The notes: generated by a model from the sequence alone, not told the origin. Shown: positions 43,089-53,306, counted from the stretch's first letter. The stretch: DNA of 64,000 nt from Candidatus Pelagibacter sp. RS39 (GCF_002101315.1 NZ_CP020777.1:496001-560000); one strand, 5' to 3'. Program-made: numbers and translations.

Positions 43089-45467
43089 ATGGACGTAAAA
43101 ACTTCTTCACCGTTATTGCCACTTAGAGATATTGTGGTTTTTCCTAGCATGGTAATTCCACTTTTTGTTGGAAGAGATAAATCAATCTCTGCTCTAAATG
43201 AGGTGATGAAAAAAGAGAAAAAAATAATTTTAGTAACTCAAAAAAATTCTGAAATCGATGATCCTAAGAAAACAGATATCTTTATGTATGGATGCGAAGG
43301 TAGCATCTTACAACTTTTGAAACTTCCAGATGGAACAGTTAAGGTTTTGGTTGAAGGTATTCGAAGAGTAAAAATTATTGATTTTAAAGATAATGAAAAA
43401 TTTATTACTTGTGATTTTACACCTCATAATGATGTGATAGATGGAGATGAAGATTTGTACCCATTAGCTGTAACAGCAATCAGAAGAATGGAAAAGTTAA
43501 CTTCTATAAATAAAAAAGTTTCTAGTGAGACTATTAATACAATTAAACAATTAAAAGACCCATCTCAGATTGCGGATAACATTGCTTCACACATCACAGC
43601 AACAATTTCAGAGAAACAACAAATCTTTGAGACTATAGATGTTAAGAAAAGATTAAATGCAATCATAAAAATAATGGAAAATGAGACAAGCATTATTGGA
43701 GTAGAAAAAAGAATTAGAGGAAGAGTTAAAACTCAAATGGAAAAAACTCAAAGGGAGTATTACTTAAATGAACAATTGAAAGCTATCCAAAAAGAGTTAG
43801 GAGAAATTGAAGATGGCAAAGATGAGAACACAAGTTTAAATAAAGCTATTCTTAAATCTAAAATGCCAAAAGATGTTGAAAAAAAATGTCTTCAAGAATT
43901 AAAAAAATTAAAAAACATGAGCCCGATGTCAGCAGAAGCTACCGTTGTAAGAAATTATCTAGACTGGATGATAGATCTTCCTTGGCATAAAAAAAGTGAT
44001 GTTGTTATAGATCTAAAAAAAGCACTTGAAGTTTTAGATAAAGATCATTTTGGTTTAGAAAAAGTTAAAGAGAGAATTATCGAATTTTTAGCAGTCCAAA
44101 AAAGAATGGATAAAATTAAAGGCCCTATTTTATGCTTAGTAGGACCGCCTGGCGTTGGAAAAACATCTTTAGGAAAGTCAATTGCTAAAGCAACAAATAG
44201 AGAATTTGTAAGAATGTCAGTTGGTGGAATGAGAGATGAAGCTGAAATTAGAGGTCACAGAAGAACTTATATTGGTTCTTTACCAGGTAAGATTATTCAA
44301 ATGATGAAAAAAGCTGGAACTAAAAATCCATTAATACTTTTGGATGAAATTGATAAAGTTGGAAATGATTATAGAGGAGATCCTTCCTCAGCTTTATTAG
44401 AGGCTTTAGACCCAGAACAAAATACGACTTTTAATGATCACTATCTAGAAGTTGATTATGATTTATCTGATGTAATGTTTGTGACTACAGCTAATACATT
44501 AAATATTTTACCTCCATTATTAGATAGAATGGAAGTTATTAGATTAGCAGGCTACACAGAAGATGAAAAAATAAATATTGCAAACAAATATCTTCTTCCA
44601 AAACAAATAAAAGACAATGGGGTGAAGGAAAAAGAAATGAATTTGGGTGATAATATTATAAAAGAGGTAATTAGAAGTTACACAAAGGAGTCTGGAGTAA
44701 GAAATCTTGAGAGAGAAATTTCTAAGTTAGCAAGAAAAGTAGTTAAAAAAGTTGTTGCTGGAGAGGAAAAAGAAGTCAATATTAATACAAAAAATCTACC
44801 AGACTTTTTAGGAGTTCCTAAGTTTAAATCAGGTGAGTTAGAGTCTGAAAATAGAGTGGGTATAGTAACAGGATTAGCCTGGACTGAGTACGGTGGTGAG
44901 ATTTTAAAAATAGAGACAGTAACAATGCCAGGTAAAGGCCGTATGCAAATTACTGGTAAGCTTGGTGATGTCATGCAAGAGTCAGTTAAAGCCGCAAAAT
45001 CATTTGTTAGATCAAAATGTTTAGAATATGGAATAATTCCTCCATTATTTGAGAAAAAAGATTTTCATATTCATGTTCCTGAGGGAGCGACTCCAAAAGA
45101 CGGACCGTCTGCTGGAATAGGAATGGTTACATCGATAGTTTCATCAATTACCAACATTCCAGTAAAAAGAGATGTAGCTATGACTGGTGAGGTAACTTTG
45201 ACAGGTCAAGTTTTACCGATAGGTGGACTAAAAGAAAAGCTATTAGCAGCTCATAGAGCGGGTATAAAAGAAGTTTTAATTCCAAAAGAAAATGAGAAAG
45301 ACCTTGTAGATATGCCTAAAAAGATAATCGATGAGATCAAGATCACACCAGTTGAGTTTGCAGATGAAGTTCTAAAAATTGCTTTAACGAAAGAACTTAA
45401 AAAGACAGAATGGGTTGAGGTTGATATTTCTAAAAAAGACGACAAATCTCAAGCTAGCATTCAATAA
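43089..45467 (+). CDS. lon: ATP-dependent protease Lon
   Basis: A 792-residue LonA protease. The N-terminal substrate domain begins PLLPLRDIVVFPSMVIPLFVG-like, and the central AAA+ domain has Walker A GPPGVGKTSLGKS near 352 and Walker B ILLLDEIDK near 420. The C-terminal serine-lysine protease domain has PKDGPSAGIGM (catalytic Ser about 679) and the Lys in GLKEKLLAAHRAG about 722. It degrades damaged and regulatory proteins. It lies 60 bases after clpX and ends the proteostasis block. Confidence 0.97.
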   Translation: MDVKTSSPLLPLRDIVVFPSMVIPLFVGRDKSISALNEVMKKEKKIILVTQKNSEIDDPKKTDIFMYGCEGSILQLLKLPDGTVKVLVEGIRRVKIIDFKDNEKFITCDFTPHNDVIDGDEDLYPLAVTAIRRMEKLTSINKKVSSETINTIKQLKDPSQIADNIASHITATISEKQQIFETIDVKKRLNAIIKIMENETSIIGVEKRIRGRVKTQMEKTQREYYLNEQLKAIQKELGEIEDGKDENTSLNKAILKSKMPKDVEKKCLQELKKLKNMSPMSAEATVVRNYLDWMIDLPWHKKSDVVIDLKKALEVLDKDHFGLEKVKERIIEFLAVQKRMDKIKGPILCLVGPPGVGKTSLGKSIAKATNREFVRMSVGGMRDEAEIRGHRRTYIGSLPGKIIQMMKKAGTKNPLILLDEIDKVGNDYRGDPSSALLEALDPEQNTTFNDHYLEVDYDLSDVMFVTTANTLNILPPLLDRMEVIRLAGYTEDEKINIANKYLLPKQIKDNGVKEKEMNLGDNIIKEVIRSYTKESGVRNLEREISKLARKVVKKVVAGEEKEVNINTKNLPDFLGVPKFKSGELESENRVGIVTGLAWTEYGGEILKIETVTMPGKGRMQITGKLGDVMQESVKAAKSFVRSKCLEYGIIPPLFEKKDFHIHVPEGATPKDGPSAGIGMVTSIVSSITNIPVKRDVAMTGEVTLTGQVLPIGGLKEKLLAAHRAGIKEVLIPKENEKDLVDMPKKIIDEIKITPVEFADEVLKIALTKELKKTEWVEVDISKKDDKSQASIQ

Positions 45468-45590
45468 TTCCAGATATTATCTAATTTTGGGCCCAGAATT
45501 TTTTTTCGTACTAAGCTAATTTATTGACTAGATCTATATTCATATTTTAGGTAACTTATTTATATAAAATAACAACTAAGGGAAATAAAT

Positions 45591-46565
45591 ATGAATAAAT
45601 TAAGTAAAATAATTATAGTTTTATTATCATCTTTATTCTTAAGTTTTGCAGCTAATTCAGTTGAAGTAAAATTTGGACACGTAGGAAAACCGGGTTCATT
45701 ATTTTCTGCTTCAGTGGATCATTTTGCTAAACTTGCTAATAAAAGATTAGGCAGCAAAGGTAAAGTAACTGTCTTTGGTTCTTCGCAACTTGGAAAAGAT
45801 AAGCAAGGTATGCAAAAACTAAAATTAGGTACAGTTAATATGTGGTTACCATCATCAGTAATGGCTTCTATCCATGACGAGTTTGGTGTTTTTGATATGC
45901 CTTTTATTATTAAAGACAGAAAACACATGGCTAAAGTTGAAAAAAATGTTTTACCAGGAATGTTTAAAAATCTTGAAGATAAAACAGGTTACAAAGTTAT
46001 TGCTGTTTGGGAAAATGGTTTTAGACATATAACAAATAATACTAGACCAATTAATACTCCAAATGATTTAAAAGGAATTAAGTTAAGAACTCCTAAATCA
46101 AAATGGAGAGTTAAAATGTTCCAATCATATGGTGCAAACCCAACTCCAATGTCTTTTTCTGAAGTATTCACTGCTTTGAAAACAGGTACTATGGATGGAC
46201 AAGAAAACCCATATGCTCAAATAGCTAGTGCTAAATTTCAAGAAGTTCAAAAATATTTATCAATCACAGGTCACGTTTATACTCCTGCTTATGTAACTGT
46301 TCATAAGGATCACTGGAATAAACTTCCTGCGGATGTTCAAGATATTTTAGAAAAGGCTGCTAAAGACACTCAAAAATTTGTCTACAAAGAAGCTGCTAAA
46401 CTTGAAAAATCTTTATTAAAAGTAATTAAAGATGCTGGTGTCCAAGTTAATGAAGCGGACAAAGGTGCTTTTATTGCAGCTAGTAAAGGGATTTACGATC
46501 AGTTTGGATCAGAAGTTCCTACTGGTGGTGCTTTAGTTAAAAAAGTATCATCTTTAGCAAAATAA
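45591..46565 (+). CDS. TRAP transporter solute-binding protein (DctP), system 2
   Basis: A 324-residue periplasmic protein with a signal peptide (about 1-22, ending AANS). FGHVGKPGSLFSASVDHFAKL is the DctP start, GYKVIAVWENGFRHITNNTRPI near 133-154 holds the conserved Arg region, and the second block LKGIKLRTPKSKWRVKMFQ includes the organic-acid-binding Arg. Ligand is probably a C4 or related carboxylic acid. AAGGGAAATAAAT precedes ATG. A hairpin separates it from the permease genes. Confidence 0.9.
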   Translation: MNKLSKIIIVLLSSLFLSFAANSVEVKFGHVGKPGSLFSASVDHFAKLANKRLGSKGKVTVFGSSQLGKDKQGMQKLKLGTVNMWLPSSVMASIHDEFGVFDMPFIIKDRKHMAKVEKNVLPGMFKNLEDKTGYKVIAVWENGFRHITNNTRPINTPNDLKGIKLRTPKSKWRVKMFQSYGANPTPMSFSEVFTALKTGTMDGQENPYAQIASAKFQEVQKYLSITGHVYTPAYVTVHKDHWNKLPADVQDILEKAAKDTQKFVYKEAAKLEKSLLKVIKDAGVQVNEADKGAFIAASKGIYDQFGSEVPTGGALVKKVSSLAK

Positions 46566-46584
46566 TATAGTTTATTATTCTAAT

Positions 46585-46607
46585 CAGGCCCTCATTCAGA
46601 GGGCCTG
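46585..46607 (+). terminator. Intra-operon hairpin between dctP and dctQ of TRAP-2
   Basis: Perfect 9-bp inverted repeat caggccctc (46585-46593) and gagggcctg (46599-46607) with a five-base loop. No T run follows, and the dctQ ATG at 46616 is only 8 bases away, so it more likely protects the dctP message from 3' decay or slows dctQ translation than ends transcription. Confidence 0.7.
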
Positions 46608-46615
46608 AGTATTAT

Positions 46616-47125
46616 ATGAAATTACAAAATTTTATAAATTCGTACGAAAAAATACTAAAACTAATACTGTTTATAATGATGGTAGCATTAGCAGTAACAG
46701 TTTTACTTGGAGTTACCTTTCGTTTTGCAGGAAGCGCTTTAGTTTGGTATGATGAAGTTGCTGCAGTCCAGCTTGCATGGATAACATATTACGGTTCAGC
46801 ATATGCTGCGTTAAAAGGATCACATATAAGTGTTCCAAGTATATTTAAAGCTTTTCCATTAACTCTTAGAAAGATTTTCTTTGTAGTTTCTAAACTTGTT
46901 GTTTATGGCTTTTTAATATTGCTAGCATATTATGGATATTTAGTTTTAACTTTAATTACAGGTGAAACATTAGTAACATTGGAATGGGTTCCCCAACCAT
47001 TTGTGCAATCTGTTATTCCGATTGCATCATGTCTTTTTATTTTATCTGAAACCTTAAGAATTCCAGAAGATTATAGAAATTTAGTTCTACAAAATACGGG
47101 TGACGAGCAAACAGGAGATATTTAA
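46616..47125 (+). CDS. TRAP transporter small permease subunit (DctQ), system 2
   Basis: A 169-residue membrane protein with four spans (about 15-36, 48-66, 85-107 and 124-142). ALVWYDEVAAVQLAWITYYGS contains the DctQ signature, with SHISVP next to it. It pairs with DctM2, whose start overlaps its stop (TAATG). Shorter than the DctQ of system 1, as is usual for C4-dicarboxylate-type members. Confidence 0.9.
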   Translation: MKLQNFINSYEKILKLILFIMMVALAVTVLLGVTFRFAGSALVWYDEVAAVQLAWITYYGSAYAALKGSHISVPSIFKAFPLTLRKIFFVVSKLVVYGFLILLAYYGYLVLTLITGETLVTLEWVPQPFVQSVIPIASCLFILSETLRIPEDYRNLVLQNTGDEQTGDI

Positions 47126-48408
47126 TGATAATTCTAACAATGTTTATGGTCTTGTTACTCTTGTTGTCTATAAATGTACCCATTGCGATTGGCCTAGCAG
47201 TAACAACTATTATTGCAATGGTTATGAAAACTGGCACAAGTTTTCTAATTGATACCGCAATCGTAATGTTTGATGGATCAATGAAGTTTCCATTAATTGC
47301 AATTCCACTATTTATTTTAGCTGGATCAATTATGAATAGCGCTGGTATTTCACGAAGATTAATAGCCTTTGCCTCAGCTCTTGTTGGGTTTATTAAAGGT
47401 GGGTTGAGTATGATTAATATCGCAACCTCAATGTTTTTTGCTGAAATCTCTGGATCAGCAGTTGCTGATGTCGCTGCACTTGGTTCTATTTTAATTCCTG
47501 CAATGAAAAAGAAAGGATATCCAGGAGCATTTGCTGCTGCAGTGACTTCATCTTCAGCATCTTTAGCAATCATTATTCCACCATCAATACCAATGATTGT
47601 TTATGCAGTTATGTCTCAAAGTTCAGTTGTTCAATTATTTGTTGCTGGAATTATTCCTGGAGTAATTGGTGGATTCTTTTTAATGTTAGCTGCTTATGTA
47701 ACAGCAAGAAAGAAAAATTTTCCTGTAGAGGAGACATTTAATATACCGAATGTAAAAAAAACTGCAAAAGATGCAGCTTTGGCTTTTCTATTACCAATAA
47801 TTATTCTTGGAGGAATTTTTGGAGGTGTAGTCACAGCAACTGAAGGAGCTGGCTTAGCGGTTGTAGCATCTTTAGTAATAGGTTTTATTTACAAAGAAAT
47901 CGATTTTAAAAGACTATATGAGTCAGCTTGCGAGGGAGCAATACAGACAGCATCTGTGATGTTATTAGTTGCAGCATCCGTTTTATTGGGAGAGTTTTTA
48001 ACAATTGAACAAATTCCACAAAAAGTTGCTGAATCAATTATTGACTTTACTAATAATAAATATGCAGTTTTAGGAATATTAAATATATTTTTATTAATTA
48101 TAGGTTTCTTTTTACACTCAGTTGCAGCAATAATTTTAACTGTACCAATAGTAATGCCATTAGTTAATGCAGTTGGTATTGATCCTGTTCATTTTGGAAT
48201 AATTGTAACTTTAAATTTAGCTATAGGACAGCAAACACCTCCGGTAGCAAGTGTATTAGTAACAGCTTGCTCAGTTGCAAAAGCAGATATTTGGGATGTA
48301 ACAAGATCAAACATATCATTTATATGCGTGTTGTTAGTTTTATTACTTTTAGTAACTTATGTTCCAGCAATACCAATGACACTAGTAGAATATTTTTATA
48401 GGAGCTAG
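47125..48408 (+). CDS. TRAP transporter large permease subunit (DctM), system 2
   Basis: A 427-residue permease with about 12 spans. FPLIAIPLFILAGSIMNSAGISRRL near 52-76 and the region FFAEISGSAVADVAALGSILIPAM with PPSIPMIVYAVMSQSS are standard DctM blocks. It provides Na+-coupled uptake with DctP2 and DctQ2. The crotonase gene starts directly at the base after its stop, so transport and catabolic genes share one message. Confidence 0.94.
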   Translation: MIILTMFMVLLLLLSINVPIAIGLAVTTIIAMVMKTGTSFLIDTAIVMFDGSMKFPLIAIPLFILAGSIMNSAGISRRLIAFASALVGFIKGGLSMINIATSMFFAEISGSAVADVAALGSILIPAMKKKGYPGAFAAAVTSSSASLAIIIPPSIPMIVYAVMSQSSVVQLFVAGIIPGVIGGFFLMLAAYVTARKKNFPVEETFNIPNVKKTAKDAALAFLLPIIILGGIFGGVVTATEGAGLAVVASLVIGFIYKEIDFKRLYESACEGAIQTASVMLLVAASVLLGEFLTIEQIPQKVAESIIDFTNNKYAVLGILNIFLLIIGFFLHSVAAIILTVPIVMPLVNAVGIDPVHFGIIVTLNLAIGQQTPPVASVLVTACSVAKADIWDVTRSNISFICVLLVLLLLVTYVPAIPMTLVEYFYRS

Positions 48409-49191
48409 ATGAACAATTTAGTTAAGCTAAATAAGATAAATAGTCATTTGTCTGAAGTTGTCATTAATAGACCAGAAAAATTAAATGCAATGACTAAACC
48501 AATGTGGATAGAACTTGGGAAAATTTTTAAGAAAATTTCAAAAGAAAAAAATCTTAGATGCGTTATCATAAGAGGTGAAGGTGGAAAATCTTTTTCACCT
48601 GGAAATGACATTGGAGAATTTAAAAAAGAAAGATCGTCATCAAAATTAGCAAAATCATATGGAAAGTTTTTACATGGAACTTTGGGATCAATTTTTAATT
48701 GTCCGGTACCTACAATTGCTATGATTGAGGGAATTTGCGTGGGAGGTGGTTTAGAAATAGCTGCTTGTTGTGATATAAGAATTTGCGGAAAAAGCTCAAG
48801 ATTTGGTATACCAATAAAAAGACTTGGTTTAACCATGGCTGCAAAAGAACTTGAAGTTCTTTTAAAAGCAACAACTTATTCAACAGCTATGGAAATTTTA
48901 TTTGAGGGAAGAGTGTTTGATTCTCAAGAGGCTTTAGAAAAAAGATTAGTAAATAGGGTAGTTAATGATGAAGACGTTAAGAAAGAAGCATATAAATCAG
49001 CTGAACTTATATGTGAAGGTGCTCCTAAAGTAGCTAGATGGCACAAAGAGTTTGCAAGAAACATTTTAAAAAAAGGTAAAGTAACAGAAAAAATAAATAA
49101 TCTTGGTTACAAATGCTATGATACTGAGGATTTTAAAATTGGATATCAATCATTCCTGAATAAAACTAAGCCAAAATTTAAAAATAAATAA
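48409..49191 (+). CDS. Enoyl-CoA hydratase/isomerase family protein (crotonase), atypical active site
   Basis: A 260-residue crotonase fold protein. The oxyanion-hole segments KSFSPGNDIGEF near 64-75 and EGICVGGGLEIAACCDIRIC near 105-124 are present, so the Glu in GGGLEIA (family Glu144) is kept. At the second catalytic Glu (family Glu164, usually in FGxPE) the sequence is FGIPIKRLG, so that residue is absent. Hydratase activity is thus doubtful; decarboxylase, epimerase or carnitinyl-CoA dehydratase-like chemistry is possible. Likely co-transcribed with TRAP-2 and the CoA transferase. Confidence 0.85.
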   Translation: MNNLVKLNKINSHLSEVVINRPEKLNAMTKPMWIELGKIFKKISKEKNLRCVIIRGEGGKSFSPGNDIGEFKKERSSSKLAKSYGKFLHGTLGSIFNCPVPTIAMIEGICVGGGLEIAACCDIRICGKSSRFGIPIKRLGLTMAAKELEVLLKATTYSTAMEILFEGRVFDSQEALEKRLVNRVVNDEDVKKEAYKSAELICEGAPKVARWHKEFARNILKKGKVTEKINNLGYKCYDTEDFKIGYQSFLNKTKPKFKNK

Positions 49192-49198
49192 ATAATAA

Positions 49199-50389
49199 AT
49201 GGCATCATTAAAAGGCATTCGAGTATTAGAGATGGCTCAAATAATGGCTGGTCCTACCTGCGGATTACTATTAGCTGATCTAGGGGCTGAAGTTATTAAA
49301 ATAGAAAAAACTCCAGGAGGTGACGATACTAGAAATTTCCTTCCTCCAGATGTTAATGGAGTATCAGCAGCTTACTTAATGATGAATAGAAATAAAAAAG
49401 GTATTGCTTTAAATTTGAAAGATAAAGAAGGAATTGAAATTTTTAAGACAATGATAAAAAATTCTGATGTAGTTTTAGAAAATTTTAGAAAAGGGACGTT
49501 AGAAAAACTAGGTATTGGTTATGATACAATGTCAAAGATTAATCCTAAAATTATTTTATGTGAAATTTCCGGATATGGGAGAACAGGTCCTTATGCTAAT
49601 AAGGGAGGATTTGATTTAGTAGCACAAGGTATGAGTGGTTTAATGAGTATTACCGGTGAAGATAAAAATAAACCACCAATGAAAGTAGGAGCACCACTTA
49701 CAGATATCACCGCAGGTTTACTTGCTGCAAATGGTATTTTAGCTGCTTTAATTCATAGAGATAAAACTGGTGAAGGTCAAAAAGTTGATACATCTTTGTA
49801 TGAAGCAGGAATAGTTCATACCTATTGGCAATCTGCGATTGCTGGTGCAACTGGTGTATCACCAGGTCCTCTTGGATCAGCTCATCCATTAACTGCGCCT
49901 TATCAAGCGTTTAAAACAAAAGATAAATGGATAACTATTGGTGCATCAAATCAGAATACATGGCTTATGTTATTAAAGGCAATCAATCGTCAAGATCTTA
50001 ACGAGGATGAAAAGTTTTCAACTAACTCAAGTAGAAAAGAAAATTTGAATGAACTTGTAGAAATACTCAATAAAGAATTTATAAAAAAACCTTCTCAAGA
50101 ATGGTTAAAAATATTTGATGAGAATGGTTTGCCATGTGGTCCTATAAATTCAATTACTGACATGTTTAAAGACCCTCAAACTATTGAAAGAGAGATGATT
50201 ATTGAGGTAAATAACAAAAAAGCTGGAGCAAGCAAAGCTATTGGAATGCCAATTAAATTTTCTAAAAGCAAAACTGAAAAATCTAAAGGTGCACCAGATT
50301 TAGGTGAGCATACAAGAGAAATAATGAAAACTTTTGGTTATAAAGATGAGGATATAGATGAGTTTTATAACAAAAAAATAATTCTTTAA
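49199..50389 (+). CDS. Family III CoA transferase (CaiB/BaiF)
   Basis: A 396-residue CoA transferase. The start GIRVLEMAQIMAGPTCGLLLADLGAEVIKIE-type region and NRNKKGIALNLK are typical, and the catalytic Asp is expected in GAPLTDITAGL near 166-176. It moves CoA between carboxylic acids, for example from succinyl-CoA or acetyl-CoA to the compound taken up by TRAP-2. It lies 7 bases after the crotonase gene. Its 3' end overlaps the convergent FAD/Fe-S dehydrogenase gene by 4 bases. Confidence 0.92.
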   Translation: MASLKGIRVLEMAQIMAGPTCGLLLADLGAEVIKIEKTPGGDDTRNFLPPDVNGVSAAYLMMNRNKKGIALNLKDKEGIEIFKTMIKNSDVVLENFRKGTLEKLGIGYDTMSKINPKIILCEISGYGRTGPYANKGGFDLVAQGMSGLMSITGEDKNKPPMKVGAPLTDITAGLLAANGILAALIHRDKTGEGQKVDTSLYEAGIVHTYWQSAIAGATGVSPGPLGSAHPLTAPYQAFKTKDKWITIGASNQNTWLMLLKAINRQDLNEDEKFSTNSSRKENLNELVEILNKEFIKKPSQEWLKIFDENGLPCGPINSITDMFKDPQTIEREMIIEVNNKKAGASKAIGMPIKFSKSKTEKSKGAPDLGEHTREIMKTFGYKDEDIDEFYNKKIIL

Positions 50390-53289
50390 TTTACAGTCTC
50401 AAAAATTTTAAATAATAACTCTGAAACATGCTTACCTTTTTTTTCTGATAAATCAGAAATTTGATGTCTGCAGCTTGTACCATTTGCAACAATAAAATCA
50501 TTTTCATCACTATTATTAATTGCAGGAATTAAAGATAGATTAGCCATTTTTTTTGAAGTTTCATAAGTTTTACTGTCATATCCAAATGAACCCGCCATTC
50601 CACAGCAGCTAGAATCTATCATCTTATTATTAATATTTAATTCAGATAAAAGATTTTTAAGACCTTTCATTCTATCCTGAGACTTTTGATGACAATGTCC
50701 ATGGATTAAAACATTTTGATTAAAACTATTTGATTTAACATTTTTATCTTTTTTAATTTGTTCTAAAATAAACTCCTCTAGTAAATAAAATTTGTTTTTT
50801 ATTTTATCTTTATTTTTTATACCTTTGAGCGATTGATACTCATCACTAAAAGTAAGCAAACAAGATGGTTCTATACCTACCACAGGTAGTTCAAAGTAGT
50901 TATTCTTTATAATATAATCATTAAATCTATTTAATTCTTCTGCAGCCCTATCTAGTTGACCGTACGATATATAAGTTCTTCCACAACAAAGTGGTCTATC
51001 AAGTTTATCACTACCAAAACTCGGGATTACCGCTTGATACCCAAATTTATTTAATACTTTAATTGTATAGACCAAATTTTCATTCTCAAAATTTATATTA
51101 AAGGTATCTGCAAATAAAATAACTTTATTTTCTGAAATTTCTTGACTGTTATATATATCTTTCAAGACTTTTTGATTTTGGACTATAGGTAGACTTCTTT
51201 TGGTTGCAAAACCAAATTTTTCAATAATGTTCGAAATTAGTGGAAAATTTTTAATTTTATTAATTATTGGATTTACAATTTTATATAACCAGATCAGTCT
51301 AGGCATATCAGAGATAATCTTATCTTTAATTCTCATACTAAATTTTTTGTAATAATGAGAGAGAAATTCGCTTTTCATCTTAGCCATATCCACTGACATT
51401 GGACATTCTCTTTGACAAGCTTTACAGCTCACACAAAGCTCCATTGTTTCATACATTTCTTTAGATGCAAAAGACCCTTCTGGTAATTGATTAGAAAGTG
51501 CAAGTCTTAATGTGTTTGCTCTTCCTCTAACTAAATCTTTTTCTTCTTTCGTTACTCTGTATGAAGGGCACATCACTCCTGAATCTAATTTTCTGCATGC
51601 ACCATTGTTATTACACATTTCAATAGCATCTGAAAATTGACCCCAGTTAGACCAGTCATAATGAGTACTTATATTTTCTGTTTGATAATCTGATTTATAT
51701 CTCATCAATGATCTATCGTTTGATTTAAAGGGTCTTACAATTTTACCTGGATTTAATAAATTTTTGTTATCAAAAGTATCCTTAATTTCTTCGAATGCGT
51801 TTGTAATATTCTTTCCAAACATCATCTCATGAAACTCTGATCTAACTATCCCATCTCCATGTTCACCGGAATGAGAACCTTTGTAATCTTTAACCATTTC
51901 AAAAGCCTCTTCAGAAATAGATCTCATATTTTTAATGTCCTGATCAGACTTCATGTTCAAAACTGGTCTTACGTGAAGTGTACCAACTGATGCATGAGCA
52001 TAAAACATTCCACTGGTGTTATACTTTTTGAATATTTCATTTAATCTCGAAGTGTATTCTGCTAAGTGGTCTAAAGAAACTGCACAATCCTCTATAAATG
52101 CAACTGGCTTTTTATCACCCTTCATTGACATCAAGATATTTAATCCAGCTTTTCTGATCTCAAAAACTTCTTTTTGCTCTGATAAGTCTGTAAAAAAAGA
52201 AAATTGATTTTTCTTATTTTGATTAAGAACTAAATATTCAAGGTCTTTTATTTTTTTCTCATAAATATTTTGATCTGTATCAATAAATTCAACCATCAAA
52301 ACTGCCTCTGGGTTACCTTTTATGTATTTCTTAATACCACCAGCATACATTGGGATTTCTTTTGCTAGATTTAATAAATTTTGATCCATTAATTCAACAC
52401 ATGTTGGTTTTAATTTAACAATTTCTTTTGTTAACTCCATAGCTTGATGAAAGTTATCAAAATAACAAACACCTAAAATTTTGTTTCTAGGTATTTCAGA
52501 TAACTTTAATTTTATTTTATTAAAAAGTGATAATGTTCCTTCAGAACCGACTAATAGATTTGACGAATTGAATCCATTTGGATCTATTAAATCAATGTTA
52601 TATCCACCAACTCTTCTTTGAGTAGTTGGCCAATTTTCATCGATGTCCTTACTAACTTTTTGTCTTAAATGTAAAAACTTATCAATAATCTTATAAAAAC
52701 GGTCTTGATTATTAGTCGTTGCTAGATAGTTTTTATTAATTTGATCGAAAGTATGGATTGAACCATCATCTAAAATTGCTTCTATAGCTAGTACATTGTG
52801 AACCATATTTCCATAATACAAAGATCTTGATCCACATGAATTATTTGCAGACATACCCCCAATTGTTGCCCTGCTACTTGTAGATACATCTACAGGAAAC
52901 CATAGACCATGCGGTCTAAGAAATGAATTTAAATGATCCAATACAACACCTGGCTGAACCCATACATATTTTTCCTCTACATTGAGTTCTAATATTTTGT
53001 TTTGATGTTTTGAGTAATCGAGAACTACACTTTCACCTACAGTTTGACCACATTGAGAACTTCCACCGCCTCTAGCTAGAAGAGGAATAGAATTTTTTTG
53101 AGAATATTCCATTAAGTTTAAAACATCATTTGTATCTTTTGGAAGAACTACACCAAGAGGTTTGATTTGATAAACTGATGCATCTGTACTGTATCGACCT
53201 CGAGAAAATTCATCAAATAAAGTCTTTCCGTCAACTTTATTACTAATTTCTTTTTCTATTTTTTGTATCTGATCTGAACTAAACCGCAT
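50386..53289 (-). CDS. FAD-linked 2-hydroxyacid dehydrogenase fused to Fe-S/CCG domain (YdiJ-like)
   Basis: A 967-residue three-part protein. An FAD-binding PCMH-type domain (about 45-280, with ARGGGSSQCGQTVGES and GGMSANNSCGSRS) is followed by the FAD oxidase C-terminal domain (about 290-530) and a part with two [4Fe-4S] motifs (including CVSCKACQRECPM near 643) plus two CCG motifs (RPLCCGRTY and SSCCGMAGSFGYD). This plan matches the YdiJ/D-2-hydroxyglutarate or D-lactate dehydrogenase type, feeding electrons to quinone. The exact substrate is unknown. Confidence 0.9.
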   Translation of the reverse strand: MRFSSDQIQKIEKEISNKVDGKTLFDEFSRGRYSTDASVYQIKPLGVVLPKDTNDVLNLMEYSQKNSIPLLARGGGSSQCGQTVGESVVLDYSKHQNKILELNVEEKYVWVQPGVVLDHLNSFLRPHGLWFPVDVSTSSRATIGGMSANNSCGSRSLYYGNMVHNVLAIEAILDDGSIHTFDQINKNYLATTNNQDRFYKIIDKFLHLRQKVSKDIDENWPTTQRRVGGYNIDLIDPNGFNSSNLLVGSEGTLSLFNKIKLKLSEIPRNKILGVCYFDNFHQAMELTKEIVKLKPTCVELMDQNLLNLAKEIPMYAGGIKKYIKGNPEAVLMVEFIDTDQNIYEKKIKDLEYLVLNQNKKNQFSFFTDLSEQKEVFEIRKAGLNILMSMKGDKKPVAFIEDCAVSLDHLAEYTSRLNEIFKKYNTSGMFYAHASVGTLHVRPVLNMKSDQDIKNMRSISEEAFEMVKDYKGSHSGEHGDGIVRSEFHEMMFGKNITNAFEEIKDTFDNKNLLNPGKIVRPFKSNDRSLMRYKSDYQTENISTHYDWSNWGQFSDAIEMCNNNGACRKLDSGVMCPSYRVTKEEKDLVRGRANTLRLALSNQLPEGSFASKEMYETMELCVSCKACQRECPMSVDMAKMKSEFLSHYYKKFSMRIKDKIISDMPRLIWLYKIVNPIINKIKNFPLISNIIEKFGFATKRSLPIVQNQKVLKDIYNSQEISENKVILFADTFNINFENENLVYTIKVLNKFGYQAVIPSFGSDKLDRPLCCGRTYISYGQLDRAAEELNRFNDYIIKNNYFELPVVGIEPSCLLTFSDEYQSLKGIKNKDKIKNKFYLLEEFILEQIKKDKNVKSNSFNQNVLIHGHCHQKSQDRMKGLKNLLSELNINNKMIDSSCCGMAGSFGYDSKTYETSKKMANLSLIPAINNSDENDFIVANGTSCRHQISDLSEKKGKHVSELLFKIFETVN

Positions 53290-53306
53290 AAAACTTAATT
53301 AAAGGT

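Noticed and set aside
44678..44974. A 98-codon open frame antisense to lon
   Set aside because: Opposite the conserved Lon AAA+/protease junction, Ser/Thr/Leu-rich, and without neighbours that would suggest expression.
45486..45512. GGGCCC followed by a T run after lon, considered as a terminator
   Set aside because: The 8-bp palindrome TGGGCCCA leaves no room for a loop, so it cannot make a stable hairpin.
47037..47573. A 178-codon open frame antisense to the start of the second DctM gene
   Set aside because: It lies wholly opposite a well-supported permease and dctQ end, its composition mirrors the reverse of hydrophobic codons, and it has no recognisable motif.
48444..48836. A 130-codon open frame antisense to the crotonase gene
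   Set aside because: It shadows a conserved coding region and has no motifs of its own.
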